Source: Opitutales bacterium
Lineage (GTDB): Bacteria > Verrucomicrobiota > Verrucomicrobiia > Opitutales > JABSRG01
Assembly: GCA_028280845.1 (NCBI GenBank)
Contig: JANQKZ010000030.1
Span: forward strand, 1-64,000
Length of the DNA stretch: 64,000 bases
Direction of reading: 5' to 3'
Numbering within the stretch: position 1 is the stretch's first letter; each line of letters begins with the position of its first letter. Shown here in pieces: positions 44,316 through 53,226 of this stretch. Below the pieces are notes generated by a model. It was not told where the DNA came from. It ran no database searches and saw only the letters and a list, made by a program, of their open reading frames with translations. The position numbers and the translations under genes were made by a program.

Positions 44316-44822
44316 ATGGAGATATCCAAGCAGAAAGCCGTCGTCGGTTTAATCATGGGAAGTGCTTCGGACTGGAGCACGATGAGCCACGCAGCCGCGG
44401 TTCTTGATACTTTACGCATTTCCTACGAAAAACAAATTGTGAGCGCACACCGTACCCCGGAAAAGTTGTTCACCTATGCCAAGGGTGCGGTCAATCATGG
44501 CTTGAAGGTGATCATTGCCGGTGCGGGTGGAGCGGCGCATCTCCCCGGAATGGTGGCTTCCATGACGACATTACCGGTGCTGGGGGTGCCCGTGCAATCC
44601 AAGGCTTTAAATGGTATGGACTCACTGCTTTCCATTGTTCAAATGCCTGCCGGGATACCGGTCCCCACACTGGCCATTGGTAAGGCCGGGGCGATCAATG
44701 CGGGATTAAGCGCAGCGGCCATTTTATCTCTCAATGATGTTAGCTTGCGCCGGCGTTTAAATAACTATCGGCGCAAGCAGACAGATAAGGTGATGGGGAT
44801 GGAACTCCCGGATAGTCTATGA
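44316..44822 (+). CDS. purE: N5-carboxyaminoimidazole ribonucleotide mutase
   Basis: Purine synthesis; isomerises N5-CAIR to CAIR after PurK. The 168-residue protein has the PurE motifs [14 protein letters not shown], then [14 protein letters not shown], then [19 protein letters not shown] and [27 protein letters not shown]. The ATG at 44316 fits the family; another in-frame ATG at 44289 would prefix nine hydrophobic residues. The stop overlaps the purK ATG (ATGA). Confidence 0.95.
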   Translation: MEISKQKAVVGLIMGSASDWSTMSHAAAVLDTLRISYEKQIVSAHRTPEKLFTYAKGAVNHGLKVIIAGAGGAAHLPGMVASMTTLPVLGVPVQSKALNGMDSLLSIVQMPAGIPVPTLAIGKAGAINAGLSAAAILSLNDVSLRRRLNNYRRKQTDKVMGMELPDSL

Positions 44823-45958
44823 TCGGCCCGGGTAAGACGATAGGGATTTTAGGAGGAGGCCAACTTGGCCGCATGGTGATCCTCGCGGGTCGGCCGATGG
44901 GTTTGCACTTTCATGTGTTTGAGCCGGCGGAAGGCTGTACTGCTGGAAAAGTGGCCGACAAGTGTGTGTCCGCACCGTATACAGATCGCGAAGCTCTGGT
45001 CTCGTTTGCGGAGGGGGTGGATGTCGTAACCCAGGAGTTTGAGAATATCGACGCTGGGGCGCTGGAGTTTCTGCAAGAGCGTATTCCCGTGCATCCGAAT
45101 CCGACCGTGCTGCATATTGCCCAGAACCGGTTTCGGGAAAAGCAATATCTGAAGGCCTCGGGTATCCCGCATGTCCCGTTCGAGGTAGTGGATTCAGCGG
45201 ATTCCCTGGAGCGGGCGGTGGAAGCGCTGGGGTTGCCGGTTGTAGTGAAGACGGCTGATTTCGGGTACGATGGGAAGGGTCAGATTAAGATCGCCAAGGA
45301 TGAGGACTGGAAGGCGGCGGATATCTGGCAACGGATGGGGGCACCACGCCTGGCGGTCGTGGAAAAATGGATACATTTCCAATGCGAGATTTCCGCCATC
45401 TGCGCGAGGGACATCGGTGGCGTGGCGCAGGTCTTCCCCGTGGCGGAGAACATCCATCGAAATCATATTTTGCACCAGTCGATTGTCCCGGCCCGGGTGG
45501 ACCCGGTCATCGCGGAACGGGCTGCCGAGTTAGCGGCGGAGATGGCGGAGAGCCTGGATGTCATCGGGCTCCTGGCGGTTGAGTTTTTTGTAAGCACGGA
45601 TGGAGAAGTCCTGGTCAATGAGATGGCTCCCCGTCCCCACAACAGCGGACATTATTCCATGGACGCCTGTGTGACCGGTCAGTTTGAGCAACATGTCCGA
45701 ATGGTTTGTGGACTCGGAGCGGGATCGACAGCGCTCTTGAAACCGGTGGTGATGACCAACCTGCTGGGAGACCTCTGGGCAGAGGGCGAGCCAGATTGGG
45801 TAAAGATTATGAATACGCCGTCGGCCAAGCTGCACTTATACGACAAGGGAGAAGCGCGGTCGGGAAGGAAAATGGGGCATTTTAATGTATTGGCTGATGA
45901 GGTGGAGACTGCGCTGATGACGGCCAACACAATCTTTGAATCCTTACAAACGCCGTAG
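44819..45958 (+). CDS. purK: N5-carboxyaminoimidazole ribonucleotide synthase
   Basis: ATP-grasp enzyme that carboxylates AIR. The 379-residue product starts [27 protein letters not shown] and continues with the grasp core [16 protein letters not shown], then [18 protein letters not shown], then [20 protein letters not shown]. Translation is coupled with purE by a four-base overlap. PurE and PurK together supply CAIR. Confidence 0.96.
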   Translation: MIGPGKTIGILGGGQLGRMVILAGRPMGLHFHVFEPAEGCTAGKVADKCVSAPYTDREALVSFAEGVDVVTQEFENIDAGALEFLQERIPVHPNPTVLHIAQNRFREKQYLKASGIPHVPFEVVDSADSLERAVEALGLPVVVKTADFGYDGKGQIKIAKDEDWKAADIWQRMGAPRLAVVEKWIHFQCEISAICARDIGGVAQVFPVAENIHRNHILHQSIVPARVDPVIAERAAELAAEMAESLDVIGLLAVEFFVSTDGEVLVNEMAPRPHNSGHYSMDACVTGQFEQHVRMVCGLGAGSTALLKPVVMTNLLGDLWAEGEPDWVKIMNTPSAKLHLYDKGEARSGRKMGHFNVLADEVETALMTANTIFESLQTP

Positions 45959-45977
45959 CCGGGCCTGTTGAACTCTC

Positions 45978-46505
45978 ATGAATTTAAACCTTATCGGTCT
46001 CCTCGTCCTTTCCGGGTTGCTCAGCTGCCAAGCTGCCTGGAGTTCTGACGTGGAGGCCAGCACCCTGGTCCATGCCGGGGAGCTGGCGCCGGATTTTGAA
46101 ATGAAGCTCCTATCTGGGGATGTGCTGCAGTTGAGCGAGTTGAGGGGAAAGGTGGTGCTGCTCAATTTCTTTGCCACCTGGTGTCCTCCCTGCCTGGAAG
46201 AAATGTCCCAAATGGAAAAGGTGATTCAGCAGGAGTATGGGGCTGAGCCCAATTTTCTGATGGTAGCTATCGGGCGGGAACACAGTGCCTCCGAGCTTCG
46301 AGCCTTCCAAGCGAAGAACGGATTTTCCTTTCCTATGGCGCCCGACCCCGAGCGCATGATTTACGCTAAGTATGCTGATTCCTACATTCCGCGAAATGTG
46401 TTGATTGGCAAAGACGGGATCGTATTGCTCTCTTCCGCGGGATACACTCCCGAGGAGTTTCAGGTCCTGCTGAACGCGATCCAAAACGCGCTTACCGGCA
46501 GTTAG
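45978..46505 (+). CDS. TlpA-like thioredoxin lipoprotein
   Basis: The 175 residues start with a lipoprotein-type signal (MNLNLIGLLVLSGLLSCQA). A thioredoxin fold of the TlpA/ResA type follows: GELAPDFEMKLLSG, then LLNFFATWCPPCLEEM with the CPPC active site, and cis-Pro SYIPRNVLI. It should reduce disulfides outside the cytoplasm, for instance in cytochrome c maturation or repair. It lies 19 bases after purK, but with no functional link. Confidence 0.9.
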   Translation: MNLNLIGLLVLSGLLSCQAAWSSDVEASTLVHAGELAPDFEMKLLSGDVLQLSELRGKVVLLNFFATWCPPCLEEMSQMEKVIQQEYGAEPNFLMVAIGREHSASELRAFQAKNGFSFPMAPDPERMIYAKYADSYIPRNVLIGKDGIVLLSSAGYTPEEFQVLLNAIQNALTGS

Positions 46506-46511
46506 CGGGAT

Positions 46512-47240
46512 TTAGGACTCCGAAGCCGATGGGGTATCGTCCTTGGAAAATGGCTGAGTCGTGATCGTGCCCGGCACACGGCCTGTCAGAATTATCCCCG
46601 TTACCAGATCGATAACTTCCTGCAGATCCAGCGTGTCCGTATTGATGCGGATAGAGTGATCAGCGGGGACAAAGGGGGCGGTGGTGCGTTTCGCGTCCAA
46701 GGTATCGCGTTGGACTACTAAATCGGTCTGACCTTCCCGCTCCCGGCGTTCTTCGCGAACGCCAGCACTGGCCGAGAGAAAGAACTTAAAATTGGCGTCG
46801 GGAAAGATCACGGTGCCGATGTCGCGCCCTTCCATAATGATCCCTTTGAAATTGTGTTCGCGGGCCACCTCGACCTGGGCTCGCTGGAACTCGAGAAGAA
46901 AACTGCGGATGGGGCGTTTGGCGGCGAAGAGTGAAACGTTGGCGTTGATTTCCGGACTGGTAATGATCTCGCCCGCACAGGCCTCTCCATTGATGTGCAT
47001 AATGGAAGAATTCCCCTCCACCTGAGTGGATAATGTGAGCTTATCCAGCGCCGCCTGAATTTCCTCGTCACTGCGATGGTTTATGCCGGCCTCGAGCATG
47101 AAGTAGGTCATCGTTCGGTAATGTGCACCCGAATTCACGTATAGATAATTGAGTCGTTTAGCGACTCCCCGGGAGGTGGAGGACTTTCCGGAAGCAGCCC
47201 CACCATCGAGGGCAATAATCTTAAAATCCGGGTCAGGCAT
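46512..47240 (-). CDS. cmk: Cytidylate kinase
   Basis: Phosphorylates CMP and dCMP. The 242 residues hold the P-loop ALDGGAASGKSSTSRGVAKRLN, then YVNSGAHYRTMTYFMLEAGI, then IIMEGRDIGTVIFPDANFKFFLSAS and the lid region EERREREGQ. The C-terminus is extended by about 20 residues compared with E. coli. It is third in the run tyrA-aroA-cmk, a frequent arrangement, and begins 12 bases after aroA. Confidence 0.95.
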   Translation of the reverse strand: MPDPDFKIIALDGGAASGKSSTSRGVAKRLNYLYVNSGAHYRTMTYFMLEAGINHRSDEEIQAALDKLTLSTQVEGNSSIMHINGEACAGEIITSPEINANVSLFAAKRPIRSFLLEFQRAQVEVAREHNFKGIIMEGRDIGTVIFPDANFKFFLSASAGVREERREREGQTDLVVQRDTLDAKRTTAPFVPADHSIRINTDTLDLQEVIDLVTGIILTGRVPGTITTQPFSKDDTPSASES

Positions 47241-47252
47241 GAAGCGGTTGGA

Positions 47253-48623
47253 TTATGAGGTGAGGGTAGCTAGTTGTGAGAAAAAGGAGGGGAAGGTTTT
47301 TAAACTGCAAGCGGGGTCTTCGATGACGAGCCATGGTTCAGTGCTATTGAAGGATTTCAATCCTAGAACACCAAAGCTCATGGCAAACCGGTGATCTTCG
47401 TAGGTATGAATATGGACCGCCCTACTCGATTCTGCAAGCCGTTTTACAGCAGTAAGATCCGAATGAATAGTGAGGGCGCCCGGCGCCTCGTCTACCCACT
47501 GACCGAGACGTTGAAGTTCCTGAGCCATGCCAGCTACCCGGTCCGTTTCCTGCCGCCGTGTATGCTCAATCCCGGTGATATGAACCGGGCCGGGCAGGAG
47601 GGGGGCCAGGGCGGCGTAAGTGAGGAAGGTGTCGGAAATTTCGTAAAAGTCGACATCCAGGCCTGCGAGTTCCTGACCGCTCCGCTGAGAGCGAAGGCCC
47701 TCGGAAGTCCAGGTGATGCTTAACCCGGTTCTGCGCAGCACATCGATAAAGCCAAGATCTCCCTGCAGCCCCCCGGAAGCGGGAATTCCCGGGATGCAGA
47801 TGGTTGCCCCCGGAACGGCAATGGGTAAAGCCAGGAAGTAGCTGGCAGCTGAAGCATCAGGCTCCACTGCGTAGGACCCGGGCGCAGCGGGCAGCCCCGT
47901 AGCCGGTCGGCATTCAATTCGACCCGTCTGGGGGTCGAGGATCGCAGAAGGGCAACCGAAGGCTTCCATCATGCTGAGAGTCAGCCGGACGTAGGATTGG
48001 CGATAGTTGGTGTTTCCCGAATCCAGGACGAGCGCGTCGGGCATACTGGGGGAAACCATCAGTAGGGCAGACAGGACCTGGCTTGACTCGGACGGGTCGA
48101 GCCGCACGGCCATGGCGGCGGGTCCCCGGGTTTCCATGGTGAACGGGATGTGTCCGTAGTGGTTGTGAAATGAGAAATTGGCCCATCCGGCAGAATCGAG
48201 GGCCTGGGTGAGGCCCACCATGGGGCGAGCCTCCATCGCTTTATCGCCGATCAGGGTGTAGCGGCCTCCGGCGTCGAGACAGAGGAAGGCTGTGAGAAAA
48301 CGGGCGGAGGTGCCGGAATTGCCAACATGGATTTCGACCTCCTTTCGGGGGATGTGTCCTCCTTCGCCAGTGATCGTGATTTGTTCCCGAGCTTCATCCG
48401 CATCGATTTGAAAGCCCAATTTCCGGAGCGCGTGAATCATGATCCAGGTATCCCGGCTGAATAGAGCTCCAGTAAGCGTTAGGGTCTGGCTGGACTGAGC
48501 AGCCAGGATAAGAGCCCGATTGGTGATGCTTTTTGAGCCTGGGACACGGATGGCAGATTCCAGGGGTCCAGGCACGGGAGTAATAGGCAGACTCGGGGGC
48601 AGAGTTGTGGTTTGCGTAACCAT
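47253..48623 (-). CDS. aroA: 3-phosphoshikimate 1-carboxyvinyltransferase (EPSP synthase)
   Basis: Sixth step of the shikimate pathway. The 456-residue product has VPGSKSITNRALILAA, then VGNSGTSARFLTAFL, then YRQSYVRLTLSMMEAFG, then AASYFLALPIAVPG and HTYEDHRFAMSFGVLGLK. The ATG overlaps the tyrA stop by one base (TAATG), so the genes are translationally coupled. Confidence 0.96.
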   Translation of the reverse strand: MVTQTTTLPPSLPITPVPGPLESAIRVPGSKSITNRALILAAQSSQTLTLTGALFSRDTWIMIHALRKLGFQIDADEAREQITITGEGGHIPRKEVEIHVGNSGTSARFLTAFLCLDAGGRYTLIGDKAMEARPMVGLTQALDSAGWANFSFHNHYGHIPFTMETRGPAAMAVRLDPSESSQVLSALLMVSPSMPDALVLDSGNTNYRQSYVRLTLSMMEAFGCPSAILDPQTGRIECRPATGLPAAPGSYAVEPDASAASYFLALPIAVPGATICIPGIPASGGLQGDLGFIDVLRRTGLSITWTSEGLRSQRSGQELAGLDVDFYEISDTFLTYAALAPLLPGPVHITGIEHTRRQETDRVAGMAQELQRLGQWVDEAPGALTIHSDLTAVKRLAESSRAVHIHTYEDHRFAMSFGVLGLKSFNSTEPWLVIEDPACSLKTFPSFFSQLATLTS

Positions 48624-49507
48624 TATCCTGGAGAATCTCCGGGGGGAAGTCGTTTCCTGAAGTGTTGGCTGCGTTCGAGGAAGGCTTTTACCTCAAAGGG
48701 TTTCCGATTGTGGATGGATCGTTCCAAGGCGTGGAGTTCATCCTGAAAGGCGCGGATCGTGCGGAGGATCTCTTCCTCGTTATGTTGGAGAATCGGAAGC
48801 CACATTTCTGGGGAGCCTCCGGCCACCCGGGTGGTATCTTTTAAACCGTTGCCGGAAAAGCCCATCCACTCTTCCGGTTGATTGGCCAGCAGGCTGCACA
48901 GGGTAGCTGCCACGATATGGGGGAGGTGGCTGATGTTGGCCACAATCTCATCATGCAGGTCCGGGGATACGGTATGGATGTCCATGCCCAGGCGTTTCCA
49001 AAAGCGGGCCACCGGGTCCACGCGTTCAGCGGGGGTGTCCTCAGTCGGGGTTATGAAGCAGGCCCGACCCTCAAAGAACGTGGGGGTGGCGTAGCGCCAG
49101 CCCGATTTCTCTGAGCCAGCCATGGGATGAGCTCCGATAAATGTAGAGGGGGCCGTCACCTGGGTGGCGCCATGTCGGGCAATCATGCCCTTGGTACTCC
49201 CCACATCGGTCACCAGAGTCCCCGGATTCAGATGGGCACCGATCTGTCCGAGAAGGTCTATGATGGAATCGACCGGTGTGGCCAGGACGACCAGGTCTGC
49301 GGCTTCGACGGCGGCCTTCGGGTCGGCAAACACCTGGTCGCACCAGTTCGCCTGTTCACAAGCCAGACGGGTTTCAGCGCGATGCGCCCAGATATGAATC
49401 GCCTTGACCAATGCCCGTTCCCGGACAGCCTGCGCGATGGAAGCCCCCAATAGGCCGGGCCCCAATATGGTGATGCAATCGAACACCCCAATAGACAATT
49501 TTTTCAT
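48623..49507 (-). CDS. tyrA: Prephenate dehydrogenase
   Basis: NAD-dependent tyrosine-pathway enzyme. The 294 residues open with a Rossmann loop (ILGPGLLGASIAQAVRE), followed by VLATPVDSIIDLL, then VTDVGSTKGMIARHG and FIGAHPMAGSEKSGW. These are the prephenate-dehydrogenase signatures. No chorismate mutase or ACT domain is attached. It heads the tyrA-aroA-cmk unit and is divergent from the gene at 49588. Confidence 0.95.
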   Translation of the reverse strand: MKKLSIGVFDCITILGPGLLGASIAQAVRERALVKAIHIWAHRAETRLACEQANWCDQVFADPKAAVEAADLVVLATPVDSIIDLLGQIGAHLNPGTLVTDVGSTKGMIARHGATQVTAPSTFIGAHPMAGSEKSGWRYATPTFFEGRACFITPTEDTPAERVDPVARFWKRLGMDIHTVSPDLHDEIVANISHLPHIVAATLCSLLANQPEEWMGFSGNGLKDTTRVAGGSPEMWLPILQHNEEEILRTIRAFQDELHALERSIHNRKPFEVKAFLERSQHFRKRLPPGDSPG

Positions 49508-49587
49508 AACTGCAAAAGTCCAGAACGAAAAGGCGTGCCTACCGGTTCCCCCCCTCCTAGGCTACCCATCCCTTTTACCTTTATCTC

Positions 49588-51336
49588 ATGAAACCCAGGA
49601 AACCCAGGAAACGATTCATCCCGGTCGTGCTGCTTGGCCTTGCAGCTATTCTGATTCCGGGCGGTTTCTACTTTCTGGCCAAATCCGGCCCGGCCCGGGT
49701 GACGGTTAATCTGGATTCCCCAACCCCTCGGGAAGCGACCCCGGAGGAAGTAAAGCGGTTAGCAACGCTCAGGGCGAAGGAGGAGGCCTATTTTAACATT
49801 GTTAAGATTCGGGAGCCCTCCGAGGCGGATTTAGATCTTCTGGAATTGGTCATCCAGGGGTTCACCGAACTGGTGGATTTTATGCCGGGGAAAGCCTGGG
49901 ACAATCGTGACCATATAGAAGGTTTGCGGGCTGAGCTGAGGGAGCGCCGTGGGCGATTTATCTTCAAGGAAAGCTATGCCCTGGAGCAGCAGGCTGTGGA
50001 GCTGGAGAGCAGGGGAGAGCTGGATGCCGCCAGGTTTTCCTATCGACGAGCCCACAATTTACAGCTGACAATCAATGCGGATTATCGAGATAGCTCGCCC
50101 TACAATCCCGGACGTGCCCTGATCCTGGCGAGGAAAATAACCTTTCTTGAAGCGGAACCCTCTTACCGGGAGAGTATACGGCTGGAACAGGAAGCGCTCT
50201 TTGCGGAGCAGGCTGAGAATTTCCAGCGGGCGCGCCAGCTCATGCAGCAGGCGATTCAGCTCCAGGAAAACTTGAATAGTGAGCATCGCGACGCGCCCCA
50301 GGCCAACTTTGGACGGCTATCCAAGCTTAAGCTGCATTTGATCAACCTGCAGTCGGCTGAAATGCAAAGTAAGGTGGAACTGCTGGTCCAGGAAACGGAT
50401 CAGTTTGAGAAAGCCGGTCTATTTGGGGAGGCGGTCACGGCGATCAAGCAGGCAGCCAGCCAACAACGGGTCCTGAATGATCGGTTTCCGGACAGCCGCT
50501 TTGCATCGACGGAACGATTGATTGAGATGGAACGTAAACTCCAGATGTTGCTGAGCCGCGAACAGGTGGCCCGGGTATTGGAGGAGCGGGAAACAGTCCG
50601 GGCACTGTTGAGGACTCGGCAGGTGTTTGCGGCGGCTGACCGGATTCCTGGATTACTAGAGGAAGTCCGGGAAATACAATCGGTGTTTCCCCGGGCCCGG
50701 GATCAGCTTGAGGCGGTTGAGTTTGAGCTGACCTACCTCGATCTCGTCAAATCGCGATTGGAGATTGTTCAGGATGCGCTCTACGAATCCCTTCGACCGA
50801 TCCCGGGGGACAATGAGTGGTGGATGCTTTGTCATGAAGTTCCACAAGAGTGGTATGTCTTGCTCATGGGAGCCAATGAGAGCCCCCATAAAGGCGATGA
50901 TCTTCCCGTGTATTCGGTTTCCCGGGGAAATGCTCAAAGCTTTTGTCAACGGCTGGGATGGATCCTTGGCCTGGATGTCGACTTACCGACCGAACTTCAA
51001 TTCCGCGCGGCCACCGAACCTGTCCAAACCAACCAGTTGGCGGAGATCGCCAGAAGCGCAGAAGTGTCTGAAAACCGGCCCTGGGAAATCATGAGTATGG
51101 AGCCGAATGGTTCAGGGTTTTATGATTTGATTGGAAATGTGGCGGAGTGGTTGGAGTCTCCCCCGGGCGATGCCATTGGGTTGGTCGGGGGCGGTCACTT
51201 CCGGGATCCCCGGAGCGCGCTGGTGCCCCTACCGATTCTCCGGGTCGAGCTGGACCAGGCTTCGGACCTAGTCGGATTTCGCGTTGTGGTGCGGCGGGCG
51301 GACCAGGAGGAGGAACAGTTTGCGATGCAGGAATAG
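49588..51336 (+). CDS. Membrane-anchored helical protein with degenerate FGE/sulfatase-modifying domain
   Basis: The 582-residue product has a short basic N-terminus, one transmembrane segment (about 10-31), a long charged helical region (about 45-390) of TPR-like or coiled-coil character, and a C-terminal domain related to the FGE-sulfatase (formylglycine-generating enzyme) family. The last part shows MLCHEVPQEWYVLLMGANES, then YSVSRGNAQSFCQRLGW, then LPTELQFRAATE, then GFYDLIGNVAEWLESPP and VGFRVVVR. The catalytic Cys pair of true FGE is missing, so it is probably a structural or ligand-binding variant. Confidence 0.75.
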   Translation: MKPRKPRKRFIPVVLLGLAAILIPGGFYFLAKSGPARVTVNLDSPTPREATPEEVKRLATLRAKEEAYFNIVKIREPSEADLDLLELVIQGFTELVDFMPGKAWDNRDHIEGLRAELRERRGRFIFKESYALEQQAVELESRGELDAARFSYRRAHNLQLTINADYRDSSPYNPGRALILARKITFLEAEPSYRESIRLEQEALFAEQAENFQRARQLMQQAIQLQENLNSEHRDAPQANFGRLSKLKLHLINLQSAEMQSKVELLVQETDQFEKAGLFGEAVTAIKQAASQQRVLNDRFPDSRFASTERLIEMERKLQMLLSREQVARVLEERETVRALLRTRQVFAAADRIPGLLEEVREIQSVFPRARDQLEAVEFELTYLDLVKSRLEIVQDALYESLRPIPGDNEWWMLCHEVPQEWYVLLMGANESPHKGDDLPVYSVSRGNAQSFCQRLGWILGLDVDLPTELQFRAATEPVQTNQLAEIARSAEVSENRPWEIMSMEPNGSGFYDLIGNVAEWLESPPGDAIGLVGGGHFRDPRSALVPLPILRVELDQASDLVGFRVVVRRADQEEEQFAMQE

Positions 51337-51456
51337 GGCGGGTTTTCCGACTCCCCTGGAGTGAATTAATTGTTTACCCCCTTCGTCTGCCAGCTTTAGC
51401 CTGTCAAAACTCGGGCGGCAATGCCTGGCCCGGGCGCGACAAGGTTAATCCTTAAG

Positions 51457-52509
51457 ATGAACAAAACGATTCTTACCATCCGCCTGTTTTACCTCTCCAT
51501 CTGTGTGGGGGGAGCGGCTTTATTGCAATATGCCAATCCGTCATGGAGTCTACCACTCACCCTGTTTGTCGGGACCATGATTGGCTGCCTGACCATTTTG
51601 GTGGACATTTTTTTGAAGGGGTTTTCCCTCCGTGGCTTGACAGCGTTAACCTTTGGAATGGGAGTCGGGGCCTTGATCAGTTGGTTTGTGTCGAATTCTC
51701 CGCTCTTTGAACCTTTGGAATCGGATGAAGAATTTGCCGGCCTGCTTTACCTGGTGCGTCTCGTTTTATTTATCACTCTCATGTATTTGGGGACTGTGAT
51801 AGCACTTCGAGGGCGCGATGAGTTTAACTTGGTTATCCCCTACATTCGGTTTGTCCCCCATGGGGTGGATGTTCCCCTTGTCGTAGTGGATACTTCTGCG
51901 CTGATCGATGGACGAATTGCTCAGATTTGTAAAAGCCGCTGGATGGCCTATGCCTTGGTCATTCCCCGTTTTGTTCTAGATGAACTTCAGAATGTTGCGG
52001 ATTCCTATGATCCCCAGCGACAAGCGCGAGGTCGAAAAGGAATCCAAACCCTGAACGAGCTTAAACAAATGGAGAATCTGGATCTGCGGATCCATGAGAG
52101 TGAAGTTTCCCGAGGTGAGGAGGTGGACGCCAAGTTGGTATTCCTGTCGAAATCCATGCAGGCCAAGATCCTCACGATGGACTATAATTTGGCAAAATTA
52201 GCTGAGTTCCAAGGTGTCGAGTGGTTGAATATCAATAACTTATTAAAATCACTCAATCCTGAGCTGAATCTCGGAGAACGGGTTCAAGTCCAGTTGGTCA
52301 AACCGGGGAAAGAGACTGGTCAGGCGGTGGGGTTTCTCCCCGACGGATCGATGGTGGTGGTCAATGAGGCCCGTGAATTGATGGGCGAGGAGGTAGATGC
52401 CGAAGTGGTCAGTATTATTCCCTCTGGAGCAGGGAAACTTATTTTTGCCAGGTTGAGCAATGAAGACGAGACAAGGGAGGACAACCCAAAGGAGGCTGTA
52501 CGGTCATAG
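51457..52509 (+). CDS. PIN/TRAM-domain membrane protein (YacL-like)
   Basis: The ATG at 51457 starts with a membrane domain of four transmembrane segments (about 1-125). A PIN nuclease-type domain (about 140-265) has VVVDTSALIDGRIAQI and ILTMDYNLAKLAEFQGVEWLNINNL, with acidic residues in place. A TRAM RNA-binding domain (about 275-340) has GQAVGFLPDGSMVVVNEARELMG. This order is that of Bacillus YacL. The function is not settled; RNA cleavage near the membrane is plausible. Confidence 0.92.
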   Translation: MNKTILTIRLFYLSICVGGAALLQYANPSWSLPLTLFVGTMIGCLTILVDIFLKGFSLRGLTALTFGMGVGALISWFVSNSPLFEPLESDEEFAGLLYLVRLVLFITLMYLGTVIALRGRDEFNLVIPYIRFVPHGVDVPLVVVDTSALIDGRIAQICKSRWMAYALVIPRFVLDELQNVADSYDPQRQARGRKGIQTLNELKQMENLDLRIHESEVSRGEEVDAKLVFLSKSMQAKILTMDYNLAKLAEFQGVEWLNINNLLKSLNPELNLGERVQVQLVKPGKETGQAVGFLPDGSMVVVNEARELMGEEVDAEVVSIIPSGAGKLIFARLSNEDETREDNPKEAVRS

Positions 52510-52796
52510 CTTTTATCCAGGGTGGGGTGTTATATTTAGCGTATAAAGCGGGCGAATTATTTCCGTATTTACGATGCGGATTTCTTATATCCTAATTGAT
52601 TATTGCGAATTAGATTCCTCGCTCAAGTGGGATATAGAGGTGAAAATGAACGACTTAGCGTTGGTAAAATTTTTACTAAAAACCCTTGTGTAGGGTGAAA
52701 AATCTTGGCATTTAGAGAGGTCTTACCTCTACTAAACATCCTTCTTATTCGGAAGGCTTTGAATAAAATACCTATCATATCAAAACTCCTCATATA

Positions 52797-53150
52797 ATGA
52801 ACAATAAATCCAAAAAGGGTTTTACCCTCGTTGAAATCATGATCGTGGTCGTGATCATCGGCCTCCTCGCCGCCATGGCTATTCCCGCCTTCAACAAGGT
52901 GCGCCAAAGCTCTCGCGAAAGTGCTGTCACCAACAACCTGCGTCAAATCGCTAATGCTGCTGACCAGTACATGCTGCAAAATGGTGTAACTTCCGTGACC
53001 AGTGCCAACATCGTTGGAACCGGCACCGACAAGTACATCAAGAGCATCAAGACCGTTGCTGGCGAAACCTATCCTGCCACGATTACTCAGACTCAAACCG
53101 CTATCCAAGCTACGGACGTAGCTGGCGAGTCGGTAACTTACGAGCTGTAA
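52797..53150 (+). CDS. Type IV pilin-like protein
   Basis: The prepilin leader is MNNKSKKG, cut before Phe; the mature N-terminus FTLVEIMIVVVIIGLLAAMA has Glu5, the residue needed for assembly. The globular part is only about 80 residues and is rich in Thr, Ser and Ala, with no cysteine (SVTSANIVGTGTDKYIKS; PATITQTQTAIQATDVAG). Strong codon bias suggests a major, highly expressed subunit. The 287-bp upstream region has a small perfect hairpin (AGAGGT-CTT-ACCTCT, 52726-52740) but no clear promoter hexamers. No assembly genes lie in the window. Confidence 0.93.
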   Translation: MNNKSKKGFTLVEIMIVVVIIGLLAAMAIPAFNKVRQSSRESAVTNNLRQIANAADQYMLQNGVTSVTSANIVGTGTDKYIKSIKTVAGETYPATITQTQTAIQATDVAGESVTYEL

Positions 53151-53172
53151 TTCATTGTAGATTCACTTCTTC

Positions 53173-53204
53173 AGCCGCTCTCCTCAGGGAGGGCGGCTTT
53201 TTAA
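53173..53204 (+). terminator. Rho-independent terminator after the pilin gene
   Basis: AGCCGCTCTCC and GGAGGGCGGCT pair with one mismatch around a short loop, followed by TTTTTAA. It separates the pilin from the glycosyltransferase gene at 53227, which begins 22 bases later. Confidence 0.88.
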
Positions 53205-53226
53205 TGTCGGAATACCAGCTTTCCCG

